Assembly: GCF_017498545.1 (NCBI RefSeq)
Contig: NZ_CP071793.1
Coordinates: 4,985,001 to 5,049,000 of the forward strand
Reading direction: 5' to 3'
DNA from: Sulfidibacter corallicola
GTDB taxonomy: Bacteria > Acidobacteriota > Holophagae > Acanthopleuribacterales > Acanthopleuribacteraceae
Length of the DNA stretch: 64,000 nt
Below are positions 47,281 to 58,933 of this stretch, piece after piece. The position numbers and the translations under genes are program-made. Each line of letters opens with the position of its first letter. Within the stretch, counting starts at the first letter, position 1. The notes under the pieces are model-generated. The model did no database searches. It had not been told where the DNA came from and worked only from the letters and a program-made list of their open reading frames with translations.

Positions 47281-50277
47281 ATGTTTCCTGTCATGTTCTT
47301 CTCCGGTCGTTCGCATTTGTCGTTTTTGGTTTTGACCTTCCTGTTCCTTTGGTCCTTCCTCCCATTGAAGGCCCAGACTACCTCGACCATGTTCGGCGAA
47401 GTGAGGCAAGGTGATGGCGATCCATTGCCCGGTGTCCTCATTCGCGCGGAATCGACCGGATTGATCGGTCAACGTATCGCGGTTTCGGATGCCAACGGAC
47501 ATTTCGTCTTCGTCCAGCTTCCACCGGGTAGCTACGAGCTGACCGCCACCCTGGCGGGCATGCAGACCCTGGTCCATACGGTGGAAGTCAGCTTGAATCA
47601 GGTGGCCCGACCCATTTTGCGCATGTCGCCCCAAGAAATCGAAGAATCCCTGAAGGTCGTGGGATCCGAGATGCCGGTGCTCGATACACTGGCCATCACC
47701 GCCAATTACGACAACGACTTGGTGGACCGTCTCCCGGTGGATCGGGATCAGGCCGGTACCGCCCTTCTCGCGCCCGGGGTCACGGACTTGGGACCCGGCG
47801 GCAACGTGCAGATCAGCGGGGCGCCCAGCTTCGAGAATCTGTACCTGGTGGACGGCGGTGTCGCCAATTTCGACAATATCAAGGGTGAGCCCACCCAGAT
47901 CGTGATCGAGGACGCCATCCAGGAGACCACCGTGTTGACGGGTTCCATCTCGGCCGAGTTCGGTCAGTTCGCCGGCGGGCTGGTCAATACCATCACGAAG
48001 TCCGGGAGCAACACTTTCGAGGGCAGCCTGCGCTTCTCCTTCTTTAACGAGGCCTGGCGCGAGGAGAATGCCGTCGAGGAACGCACCAATCTCGAACTGG
48101 AAGACGATTTGAGCAACCTCGGCAGCTTGACCCTGGGCGGCCCCATCATCAAGGATCGGCTCTGGTTCTTCGTGGCCGCGCGTCGCGAGCGCGACGGCAG
48201 CAACACCCTGACGCGAGATCCGCGGCCGCTGACGAACGAGCAGGCGCGGGAACTGATGCTGCCGCCCGATCAAAGGGCACCCTCGCCGCAAAGTATTGCC
48301 ACCGACCGTGAAGACGATCGTTTCGAGATCAAGCTATCCAGTCAAATCGCGCCGGGTCACGATTTCGTCGCCTCCTATTTGAGTCGCGAACAAAACGACA
48401 TCAACGTCGCCGTCGATGCCCTTCACATCAGTGCCATCCCGCCTTTGGAGCAGGAAGACGAATCCCTGCTCAGCCTGAACTATCGCGGACGGCTGAACGA
48501 CCTCTTTTCGGTGGAGCTCTGGTACACCGACAAACAGGCCGAGCTGCGCGATTGGTTTCCCGAGGTGGGGCCGGGCGAGGACCTGCGCATCGACTACACG
48601 CCGATTCAGGATATCAACGGGTCCCAGGGGGCCTACCAGGCGCCTTTTACCACCGGTCCCATTCCCGAGGAACGCGACAACCGGACCTTCAAGATCAAGT
48701 TCACCTACCTGTGGCACACCGAGAACATCGGTCTGCATCAACTGACCGCTGGCTATCAGGACTATCGCGATACCCGGCTTTCGAACAATCAGGCGACGGC
48801 CTCCGGTTGGTCACTGACCGCGGCCACGCGATTCGATGAGGACGGGAACCCGATCCCCATCTTCTTCCGAGCCAATCCCGTAGTCGGCCTGACCCGTATC
48901 AGCTTCCTGCCCATCGAGCAGGAGTCCCAGGGCAGCGATTTCATCGTGCAGTCGGCCTTCATCAACGACGAATGGTTCCTGGGCGACAGCCTGCGGTTCA
49001 ACATCGGTGTGCGGTACGACCGCAACGATGCCACCGCCCAGGATGGCTCGCCCGTCGCCGACGACGATCGCTTCAGCCCGCGTCTGGCGGTGCGCTACCA
49101 TCCCGGCGGCAAGCGCGACCACACCCTGAGTGCGGGCTTCGCACGCTACAACGCGCGATTGGCCGATGTGGCCGGATCGGCCTCCCTGGCCGGCCGCGCC
49201 AGCTTCATTTCCTGGGTCTACGACGGGCCTCGAACCGAGTCGATCGCAGAAGTGTTTCAGTGGTTCGACGAGAATATCGGCGATCCGCTGAGTCCCGAGG
49301 CTCTGGCCCAGGCCGCCATCGTCCGTCGTCAGGACGCCGATGATCCCACCATCGTCATCGCCGACGACCTGACCTCTCCGATCGCCGACGAATGGACCCT
49401 GGGCTACGCCCGCAGTTGGGGCCAGCGCGGTCACCTGAAATTCGACTACGTCTTCCGCGATTACCAGGACTACTACGCCACCTTCATCAACCTGGATACG
49501 GGCACCAACGAGGCCGGTACGGCCGACCGACAGGTCATCGACAACGATCCCGGCTTCTACAAGCGCGAGTACCACGCCGTTCAGGTCCAGGGCCAGTGGC
49601 AATTCTCCCGAAGCGGCTACCTGGGCGGTTCCTATACCTGGTCCCAGACCTACGGCAACAGCACGCCGGAGAACCGCGATACCGGAAGCGCCTCGCTCAA
49701 TGCACTGACCATCTATCCCGAGTTCAATTCCTTCGACCAACGTGCGCCGAACGCCTATCTGCCCGAGGATCTTCGCCACAACCTCAAGGCCTGGCTTTCC
49801 TATTCCTGGGAGTTGGATTTCGGGTTGTTCAACACCACCCTGTTTCAGACCTACCGCAGCGGTCTGCCTTACGGCGCATTCACCGACAACGTCCTTGCCA
49901 ACGGTGATTTCGGTTTTCCGCCCAATCCGGGCTACATTAACCCGCCGTTTTTCACCCGGTATTTCTTCGACAACATCGGCACCCACCGCACCGATTCGCT
50001 GTTGCAGACCGATGTGGCCCTGAACCTGGAAATTCCCCTTCAGCGCATCGAGTTTTTCCTGCGGTTCGACATTCTCAACCTGTTCAACGGCGATGCCACC
50101 CACTTTACGTCGGGGCTCGAAACCAACACCGAGTTCCGCAAGCCGTGGAACGTGCTGACCGATACGCCGAATCGTGGCGAGCATTGGGAATACGCTCGCG
50201 ATTTCGGCGAGGCCCGGGGTCCCGAATCCCTGCAGAGTACGCGCGAATTCCGGTTCGACGTGGGATTGCGTTTCTGA
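47281..50277 (+). CDS. TonB-dependent receptor with CarboxypepD_reg domain (Oar-like)
   Basis: About 998 aa. Signal peptide (SFLVLTFLFLWSFLPLKAQ), then a carboxypeptidase-regulatory-like beta domain (about 30-115, with VFVQLPPGSYELTATLAGM). A plug follows (LVDGGVANFDN, GQFAGGLVNTITKSGSN), then a large barrel ending STREFRFDVGLRF, with C-terminal Phe. Such Oar-like receptors are expanded in Acidobacteriota. It would import a large or iron-bound ligand using TonB energy; ligand unknown. ATG 47281 is taken; 47293 is the alternative. Confidence 0.92.
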   Translation: MFPVMFFSGRSHLSFLVLTFLFLWSFLPLKAQTTSTMFGEVRQGDGDPLPGVLIRAESTGLIGQRIAVSDANGHFVFVQLPPGSYELTATLAGMQTLVHTVEVSLNQVARPILRMSPQEIEESLKVVGSEMPVLDTLAITANYDNDLVDRLPVDRDQAGTALLAPGVTDLGPGGNVQISGAPSFENLYLVDGGVANFDNIKGEPTQIVIEDAIQETTVLTGSISAEFGQFAGGLVNTITKSGSNTFEGSLRFSFFNEAWREENAVEERTNLELEDDLSNLGSLTLGGPIIKDRLWFFVAARRERDGSNTLTRDPRPLTNEQARELMLPPDQRAPSPQSIATDREDDRFEIKLSSQIAPGHDFVASYLSREQNDINVAVDALHISAIPPLEQEDESLLSLNYRGRLNDLFSVELWYTDKQAELRDWFPEVGPGEDLRIDYTPIQDINGSQGAYQAPFTTGPIPEERDNRTFKIKFTYLWHTENIGLHQLTAGYQDYRDTRLSNNQATASGWSLTAATRFDEDGNPIPIFFRANPVVGLTRISFLPIEQESQGSDFIVQSAFINDEWFLGDSLRFNIGVRYDRNDATAQDGSPVADDDRFSPRLAVRYHPGGKRDHTLSAGFARYNARLADVAGSASLAGRASFISWVYDGPRTESIAEVFQWFDENIGDPLSPEALAQAAIVRRQDADDPTIVIADDLTSPIADEWTLGYARSWGQRGHLKFDYVFRDYQDYYATFINLDTGTNEAGTADRQVIDNDPGFYKREYHAVQVQGQWQFSRSGYLGGSYTWSQTYGNSTPENRDTGSASLNALTIYPEFNSFDQRAPNAYLPEDLRHNLKAWLSYSWELDFGLFNTTLFQTYRSGLPYGAFTDNVLANGDFGFPPNPGYINPPFFTRYFFDNIGTHRTDSLLQTDVALNLEIPLQRIEFFLRFDILNLFNGDATHFTSGLETNTEFRKPWNVLTDTPNRGEHWEYARDFGEARGPESLQSTREFRFDVGLRF

Positions 50278-50544
50278 GTCGGGCAGTACACGCCGAATCG
50301 GCGCGCCTCCCGAATCCTGGGCCGGGCTCGGCCCGACCCGGTCGGGCAGCGAAATGATCGGGCGATCCGTGGCGCTCGGGTTGGCTTACCGTGTAACAAA
50401 CTGACAGGATTCGTTTTATCGTTACGATGCCGGTGCCGTCGACGATCGGTCGCCCTTGGCCTTCCGCTCTCCGAGACGGGAAAGGTCTCCGTATCTAGTT
50501 GGGCACTGGAGTAGAATGGTGGCATCGATGCAAGGAGCCGCTTC

Positions 50545-51096
50545 ATGGATTTTACCCCGCCGATACGCCGGGTGTCGCATCCCATCACCGATGTGTCGGA
50601 ATTGACCCCGAAACCGACCATGGCATTTCACCCGCTGGATCCCAACATTCGCTACATTTGGATTATCGCGATCGGTATTCGCTGGACCTTTCTCTTCGTG
50701 TTCGCGGTGGTCGTGTCCCTTTCGGTCCTGGCCGCCATGGAGGAGGTTAAGGGCTGGATCGTCGCCGCCTTGGGCCTTTTGATGTTTCTGGCCATGATCA
50801 ACGTAACCTGGCCGCTCCTGTCCTATCGGCACTGGGGCTATGCCCTGCGCGATCACGACCTCCTGATTCGGACCGGGGTTCTGTGGAAACGGATCTACGC
50901 GGTGCCCTTCGCCCGCATTCAACACGTGGATACCCATTCCGGGCCCATCGAGCGCAGTTTCAATCTGGCCAATCTGATCATCCACACCGCCGGGGCCCAG
51001 TTGGGCAGCCTGGAAGTGCCGGGCCTGCCCATCGAGGAGGCAGAGGCCTTGCGCGACTACTTATCCGAGGTTGGCCACACGCATGCAAACATCTGA
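50545..51096 (+). CDS. Bacterial PH-domain membrane protein (YdbS-like)
   Basis: 183 aa with two transmembrane helices (about 42-65 and 72-90) and a bPH2-type domain with YALRDHDLLIRTGVLWKR and VPFARIQHVDTHSGPIER. AAGGAG lies upstream of the ATG. It overlaps the next gene by 14 bp, a paralogous bPH2 protein. The pair matches the YdbS/YdbT arrangement; function is unclear, possibly in envelope stress. Confidence 0.88.
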   Translation: MDFTPPIRRVSHPITDVSELTPKPTMAFHPLDPNIRYIWIIAIGIRWTFLFVFAVVVSLSVLAAMEEVKGWIVAALGLLMFLAMINVTWPLLSYRHWGYALRDHDLLIRTGVLWKRIYAVPFARIQHVDTHSGPIERSFNLANLIIHTAGAQLGSLEVPGLPIEEAEALRDYLSEVGHTHANI

Positions 51097-52648
51097 AAAT
51101 CAAGCCGAATGGCGGCGGTTGCAACCGGCCATGTTGTTGCTGGGATTCGGCGATATTCTGCGGCGCAACCTGGTTCCGGTCCTGCTCGCCATGATGCTGC
51201 AAAAACAGAGAACCTTCATCCTGATCTTCGTGTTCTTCGGGTTCATCCTGTCCCTGTTCAGCCTGATCCTGCGGTTCATCAGCCTGCGGTACCTGGTCGA
51301 CGCCGACCACATCACCATTCACGAAGGCATTTTCTCCAAGAAGATCCGGCGGATTCCCATCAAACGGATTCACAACATCAATGTGCGCCAAAACATCGCT
51401 GCCCGTTTGTTGGGCGTGGTGCGGCTGGACATCGAAACCGCGGGTGGCGGCGCGGCCGAAGCCACCTTGGTGGCGCTGACCCGTTCGGAGGCGGATGAGA
51501 TCATCGCGATCGTCCGCGAAGGGAAAAAGGAGGCGGGAATCCTTGCCCCGTCCGACGATGTGGACGAGCAAGGCGAGGAAGCCTCCGACGCGGTGTACCG
51601 CATCAGCCTGATCGACATCCTGGTGGCGGGTGCGACCACCAGCCGAATCGGACTGGTCCTCATCGCGATCGCCGGGGTGTTTCAATATTTCGACGAGGCG
51701 ATCTTCCAAAAGAGCCCCGAGTGGATACAGCGCAGCGGCCAGGCGGTCGAATCCCTGCGCAATCAGAGCTGGCTGCATGTGATTCTGGTGGCCGGCGGCA
51801 CCATTCTATTGTTGTTCTTTATTTCCTGGCTCATCAGCATCATCTCCGCCTTCGTGCGTTGGCACCGGTTCACACTCCGAAGCCACGAGGGGGATCTGAG
51901 TATCCGGACCGGCCTGTTCACCGTTCGCGATTACACCTTTCCGATCAAAAAAATCCAGGCCCTGCAGTGTCGCATGTCCGCGTTCCGGCGGCCCTGGGGC
52001 TTGATTCAGATCTTCGTGCAATCGGCCGGGCACGTGGGTTTTCAGGATCAAGGCAGCTTGGAATCCGATCTCCTGGTGCCCATCACCCATCGCCGTAGGA
52101 CCCGTTTCTTCGTGGAAACCGTCTGGCCGGAGAGCCGTTGGGACGAGGTCGATTGGCAGCCGGTCCACATCTACACCCGCAATCGCCATTTTCGGATTCT
52201 CCTATTTCTCGGCCTGCTGCTGAGCGTGGCCATCTTTTTCCTGATGAAGGGCGCCAGTGGTGCGCTGGGTTTGGCCACGGCGGTGTTCGTGGGCTCCTCG
52301 GCGGTGGCGTTCCTGGTGGCCGATCAGACGTTTCGACAGACCGCCTACGGCCGCGACCAACAATTCGTCTATATAAAGACCGGCTTCATCGGGCTGCATT
52401 TCTGGGTCATTCCCATCGCCAAGATCCAGAATGCGGCCGTGGAACAAAACCCCTTTCAGCGCTATTACGGTCTCGCCAGCCTGCGCATCGACGTGGCCGG
52501 CGGAGGCGAGCGAGAGGCGGTGATCCCCAATATCGATGTGGGCGAGGCCTGGCTTTTGTTCAACCGGTTCGTGAATCCGGAGGCGCCCCGCACCCAAACC
52601 CGGAACGGCTCTTCGAGCCCATCCGAACCGGAGTCCGCTTCCGCCTAG
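51083..52648 (+). CDS. Multi-PH-domain membrane protein (YdbT-like), 521 aa
   Basis: Several transmembrane helices and three bPH2 modules are seen as repeats of the sequence type ITIHEGIFSKKIRRIPIKRI, LSIRTGLFTVRDYTFPIKKI and VYIKTGFIGLHFWVIPIAKI. Each is followed by a xxxAGG motif (ETAGGGAAEA, VAGGGEREAV). It is coupled to the YdbS-like gene. The ATG at 51083 is taken; a TTG at 51071 has its SD too close. Confidence 0.88.
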   Translation: MQTSENQAEWRRLQPAMLLLGFGDILRRNLVPVLLAMMLQKQRTFILIFVFFGFILSLFSLILRFISLRYLVDADHITIHEGIFSKKIRRIPIKRIHNINVRQNIAARLLGVVRLDIETAGGGAAEATLVALTRSEADEIIAIVREGKKEAGILAPSDDVDEQGEEASDAVYRISLIDILVAGATTSRIGLVLIAIAGVFQYFDEAIFQKSPEWIQRSGQAVESLRNQSWLHVILVAGGTILLLFFISWLISIISAFVRWHRFTLRSHEGDLSIRTGLFTVRDYTFPIKKIQALQCRMSAFRRPWGLIQIFVQSAGHVGFQDQGSLESDLLVPITHRRRTRFFVETVWPESRWDEVDWQPVHIYTRNRHFRILLFLGLLLSVAIFFLMKGASGALGLATAVFVGSSAVAFLVADQTFRQTAYGRDQQFVYIKTGFIGLHFWVIPIAKIQNAAVEQNPFQRYYGLASLRIDVAGGGEREAVIPNIDVGEAWLLFNRFVNPEAPRTQTRNGSSSPSEPESASA

Positions 52649-52836
52649 CGGGTGACCGACCGGAAACGAATAGACGCTAACAGCCGAGTGGCTCGCCTGG
52701 ATGGGTGCGTTACCAGGTCTCGGGAAACGATTCATCGTCAGGGTGCTGCGCCCGTCGCGAGCCGGCGGGTCGGTCGCGGGCCGAAGCGACAAAATCGCGA
52801 CAGGTGTACCGGCATAGGAACACCCGGAGAAAGACC

Positions 52837-52876
52837 GTTTGCCGAAAAATGGAACACCCTATTCCAGGCGGCAAAC
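52837..52876. promoter_or_regulatory. Candidate enhancer (activator) site upstream of hcp
   Basis: Outer arms GTTTGCCG (52837-52844) and CGGCAAAC (52869-52876) enclose inner arms TGGAA (52850-52854) and TTCCA (52862-52866). It is centred about 87 bases before the sigma-54 GG, the usual distance for NtrC-type activator binding. Which regulator binds is not known. Confidence 0.6.
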
Positions 52877-52940
52877 AGATTGGATGACGCGAAAACTGAC
52901 TGTTTTGTAAAAGTTTCTTTATTTACACGGAGTTACAAAA

Positions 52941-52957
52941 CTGGCACGCTCCTGGCT
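52941..52957 (+). promoter_or_regulatory. Sigma-54 promoter of hcp
   Basis: CTGGCACGCTCCTGGCT fits the -24/-12 consensus, with a perfect CTGGCACG, invariant GG (52943-52944) and GC (52955-52956) ten bases apart, and one mismatch in the -12 box. The start would fall near 52968, 38 bases before the hcp ATG at 53006. Confidence 0.88.
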
Positions 52958-53005
52958 ATAACGAGATCCCGTCGTTTACAAGCCATCTCTCAAAGGAGTA
53001 TTCCC

Positions 53006-53470
53006 ATGACGAACTATGCGTATATCGAGTGCCCCATTGCCGGTGAGTCCCCGGATGCGGGTTTTGAAGGTCAGATCCGTGTTCACGAAATGAGCGTCAG
53101 CTCTGCTCTTCCCGTTTCCGAACTGGACAACAACATCAAAGGCCGTCGTACCCGTCAGCCTTTCATCTTCCGCGCCGAGACCGGCAAGCACACCCCCGGT
53201 TTCTATCAGCACCTGTTCAACAACCTCGAAATGGCCGACCTCACCGTTCACATGGTGAAGCCCGACATCAAGGGCGACCAGTTCGAGTACTTCACCATCA
53301 AGTTCAAGGAACTGAAGGTGATCAAGGTTGGTTCCTACAAAATGCACGTGCATGCGCCCCATTCCGGCAACTACGTGGACGAAGACGAAATCGCTCTGGT
53401 ATACGGTGAAGTTACCTATTGCTACAACGAAGACGGCATCGAAGTAATGGACCGTCACGACAACAAGTAA
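53006..53470 (+). CDS. hcp: Hcp-like type VI secretion tube/effector protein (TssD family)
   Basis: 154 aa. Seen: the N-terminal AYIECPIAGES, PFIFRAETGKHTPGFYQ, EYFTIKFKELKVIKVGS and IALVYGEVTYCYNE, matching the Hcp beta-barrel. Hcp forms hexameric tubes fired by type VI machines and can be an effector carrier. AAAGGAG lies seven bases upstream. Codons are unusually optimal (GGT, CGT, TTC, AAG), suggesting high expression. No other type VI gene is within this window. A terminator follows. Confidence 0.88.
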   Translation: MTNYAYIECPIAGESPDAGFEGQIRVHEMSVSSALPVSELDNNIKGRRTRQPFIFRAETGKHTPGFYQHLFNNLEMADLTVHMVKPDIKGDQFEYFTIKFKELKVIKVGSYKMHVHAPHSGNYVDEDEIALVYGEVTYCYNEDGIEVMDRHDNK

Positions 53471-53565
53471 TCGACCAATTGTCCGGCCCCTCGGGGTCGG
53501 ATTTGTCGGGTGTTCCAACAAAACGGCCTATCGTTTTCCCGACACACATGCAAATGTCTATATCG

Positions 53566-53596
53566 AAAAGGGAGCCAACCGGCTCCCTTTTCTCGT
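53566..53596 (+). terminator. Terminator after hcp
   Basis: A stem AAAAGGGAGCC (53566-53576) and GGCTCCCTTTT (53581-53591) with a 4-base loop is followed by TCTCGTTT. It lies 96 bases after the hcp stop. Confidence 0.85.
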
Positions 53597-53740
53597 TTGG
53601 GGGCCGGTATCGGCGCCGGCTCGCATGGCTAGTGAATACAGTGGGATTCGATCCCCGATCGGGCCGAATCCTCCGAGCTTCGGGTGTCCTGCACCCGGCT
53701 CGCGCCGGTGATTTTTATATCCGGCCGCTCAAAAGAAGCG

Positions 53741-53769
53741 TTGATCCCCTTGCGCTCGCACTATAGAAT
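53741..53769 (+). promoter_or_regulatory. Sigma-70 promoter of carAB
   Basis: TTGATC (53741-53746), 17-bp spacer, TAGAAT (53764-53769). The transcript would start about 53776, giving a leader of about 73 bases to the carA TTG. Confidence 0.7.
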
Positions 53770-53792
53770 TGCCTTTTCAGCCAGACAAAGTC

Positions 53793-53829
53793 AAGGCGGC
53801 GTCCGGATCATATCCCGGTCACCGCCTTT
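53793..53829 (+). promoter_or_regulatory. Hairpin in the carA leader
   Basis: AAGGCGG (53793-53799) pairs with CCGCCTT (53822-53828), with an inner CCGG/CCGG pair. Only TTCG follows, so it is not a full terminator, but the position fits an attenuation-type or translational control site for pyrimidine synthesis. Confidence 0.5.
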
Positions 53830-53848
53830 CGTGTATTCGGAGGAATCT

Positions 53849-54926
53849 TTGCAAGGGTATCTGCTTTTCCCCACTGGGCAGAGTCTGTCCGGAACTCTGA
53901 TCGGCGCCAAGGCACCACAACTGGGCGAGTTGGTCTTCAATACTTCGATGACCGGCTACCAGGAAATCCTGACCGACCCCAGCTACCACCGACAGATTGT
54001 CGTGCTGACCTATCCTGAAATCGGCAACTACGGTTGCCATTTGGAAGTCAACGAATCGACCCTGGGTCACGCCGCGGGCATGGTGTTCCGCAATCTGAGC
54101 CCCGGGTCCTTTCACAATCGCTATCACCAAACGTTCGACCCTTTTCTGGCTGAAATCGGGGTCACGGCCATTACCGGCCTCGATACGCGCCGTCTGACCC
54201 AGACGATTCGCGACGAGGGACCGCGCAACGTGTTGATCGCGCCCCAATCACTGCCACTCGAAGAGGCCAAAGTGCGCCTTGCGGCCGCGGAGCCCATGGA
54301 AGGCGCCAACCTGGTGCCCCAAGTCTCCACGACCGAAAAAGTCGTTCACGGCGAAGGCGACCACCACATCGTGCTCCTGGATCTGGGAATCAAGCTGGCC
54401 ACGATCCGTGCCCTTCAGAAACGCGGCTGCCGCGTGACCCAGGTGCCCTGGAACACCGACCTGGCCGCGGTCGAGGCCTTGAAACCCGACGGGATCCTGA
54501 TCTCCAACGGGCCCGGCGATCCCGCCGCGGTTCCCGGCGTTCGCGGTACGATCGCCGCACTCATGGATCGCTACCCGGTCATGGGTATCTGTCTCGGATT
54601 TCAATTGATGGCCCTCTCCCTCGGGGGACGGACCTACAAATTGCCGTTCGGCCACCGCGGCGGCAATCACCCGGTCAAGTTCGAGGGACGGGTCGTGATC
54701 ACGTCGCAAAACCACGGGTTCGCCGTGCACGAGGATTCCCTCGACCTGAAGCGCGTCGAGATCACCCACCACTCGTTGTTCGACGGCTCGCTCGAGGGCT
54801 TCCGCCTGCGCGACAAGCCGGTTTTCGGCGTTCAATTCCACCCGGAGGCGGCACCCGGCCCCAACGATTGCCTGGATCACTTCGATTATTTCCTGCAACA
54901 GGTGGCAAATCACAAGGGAGATCGCC

Positions 54927-54934
<8 letters not shown>
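53849..54934 (+). CDS. carA: CarA, carbamoyl-phosphate synthase small subunit
   Basis: 361 aa, glutamine amidotransferase. N-terminal GELVFNTSMTGYQEILTDPS is followed by the class-I GATase domain with ISNGPGDP, the catalytic Cys in GICLGFQLMALSLGG, and His in GVQFHPEAAPGP. It delivers ammonia to CarB for arginine and pyrimidine synthesis. The start is TTG at 53849 with CGGAGGA upstream; the longer open frame is not conserved. It overlaps carB by 8 bases. Confidence 0.96.
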
Positions 54935-58136
<3,202 letters not shown>

Positions 58137-58156
58137 ATCCGGCCGTACGAAATCGA

Positions 58157-58188
58157 GGGCCGCGGGTATGCCATCCGCGGCCCTTTTT
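58157..58188 (+). terminator. Terminator of carAB
   Basis: GGGCCGCGG (58157-58165) and CCGCGGCCC (58175-58183) form a perfect 9-bp stem followed by five T. It is 20 bases after the carB stop. Confidence 0.92.
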
Positions 58189-58413
58189 ACATAGGATTCA
58201 AAAAGATCGAACCGCTCCCACCACGCCGCCAAGGATCCTGCGGGCGACCGAGCTCGGTGGCGAGGGAACCGCGCCAAAGCCGAGGATCGGGGTCAAGGGC
58301 GCATCAATAAAAGAAAGTTGCGAGCACGACGACAGGAGAGGCGCGGCGTCGGTGCTCGGCGACGGATTGAATTTCCGTTCACAACATTCTCTTACATTTT
58401 TTTTACGATCTCC

Positions 58414-58442
58414 TTGACTTGGGTTCCCGGGGCGATCATATT
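58414..58442 (+). promoter_or_regulatory. Sigma-70-like promoter of the candidate small RNA
   Basis: TTGACT (58414-58419), 17-bp spacer, CATATT (58437-58442; 4 of 6 match). Start near 58449. The promoter lies 226 bases after the carAB terminator, so it is a separate unit. Confidence 0.55.
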
Positions 58443-58448
58443 GCCATT

Positions 58449-58627
58449 ATAAGGTTCCCAAAAAGGAGGTATTAATAAGCCCACCAGATCAAAAACTACA
58501 ATTTGATCCTCATTTAGGTGGAGCCTTACTAAGGTTGCCACCAAAATAAAATGTCTTTACATTTTAATTGTCAAGGTTACCTTCGCGAAAAAAGAGCCTG
58601 AGTCCAAAGGACTTCCGGCTCTTTTTT
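58449..58627 (+). ncRNA. Candidate structured small RNA downstream of carB
   Basis: The stretch of about 180 bases has a promoter before it and a strong terminator at its end. Inside are hairpins GATCAAA/TTTGATC (58487-58508) and GGTGG/CCACC (58517-58542). It also holds a perfect SD, AGGAGGT, at about 58464-58470 with no ATG, GTG or TTG at useful distance. No RNA family is recognised. Confidence 0.5.
58588..58627. terminator. Strong, symmetric terminator
   Basis: AAAAAAGAGCC with GGCTCTTTTTT, plus GTCC/GGAC, form a long hairpin with a T-run on both strands. It can end the small RNA on plus and the gap transcript on minus. Confidence 0.85.
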
Positions 58628-58887
58628 GATTTTGGGGCCTTTCTTTTTCAATGGTATATCGAAGTGTTCCGAGGTCTCGATTTGAGGTGTCGCTCGAATC
58701 GATTTTTTTCTCCGTAAAATGTGCCAATGCCTGTTATGTCTTTTCGCCCTCTTGAACGGGTTGATTGTGCGTCGAATACTCACATTTTGGTAACATATTC
58801 GACCGTGCACCGGGCCAGGCTCCTCATCTTCCCGCTTGGAACCACCTCGGAGCGCACGACATCGCTATCGCGGACGTTCCGGATGCG

Positions 58888-58933
58888 ATGCCGTGGCCGT
58901 TTCGGATCAGGTGCCGTGGCCGGTTCCGATCAG
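58888..58933. repeat. Tandem 23-bp duplication at the gap stop
   Basis: Two adjacent 23-base copies start GTGCCGTGGCCGG-like and end CGATCAG-like (58888-58910 and 58911-58933). They differ at 3-4 sites. The second copy covers the stop codon of the GAPDH gene. Confidence 0.7.

Larger units (their letters stand above)
52649..53005. other. hcp upstream region, 357 bp, with enhancer-like palindrome
   Basis: No gene. It holds a nested palindrome (52837-52876) and a sigma-54 promoter at 52941. The 9-base GGAACACCC occurs at 52818-52826 and 52851-52859. Confidence 0.7.
53471..53848. other. hcp-carA intergenic region, 378 bp
   Basis: No gene. It contains the hcp terminator, the carAB promoter (53741) and the carA leader hairpin (53793). 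A weaker GC hairpin (CCGGCCCC/GGGGTCGG near 53482-53499) lies just after the hcp stop. Confidence 0.5.
58189..58929. other. 741-bp gap between carB and gap
   Basis: No coding gene is seen. It holds a probable small-RNA unit (58414-58627) and a 23-bp tandem duplication at the right end, reaching into the gap stop region. Confidence 0.5.
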
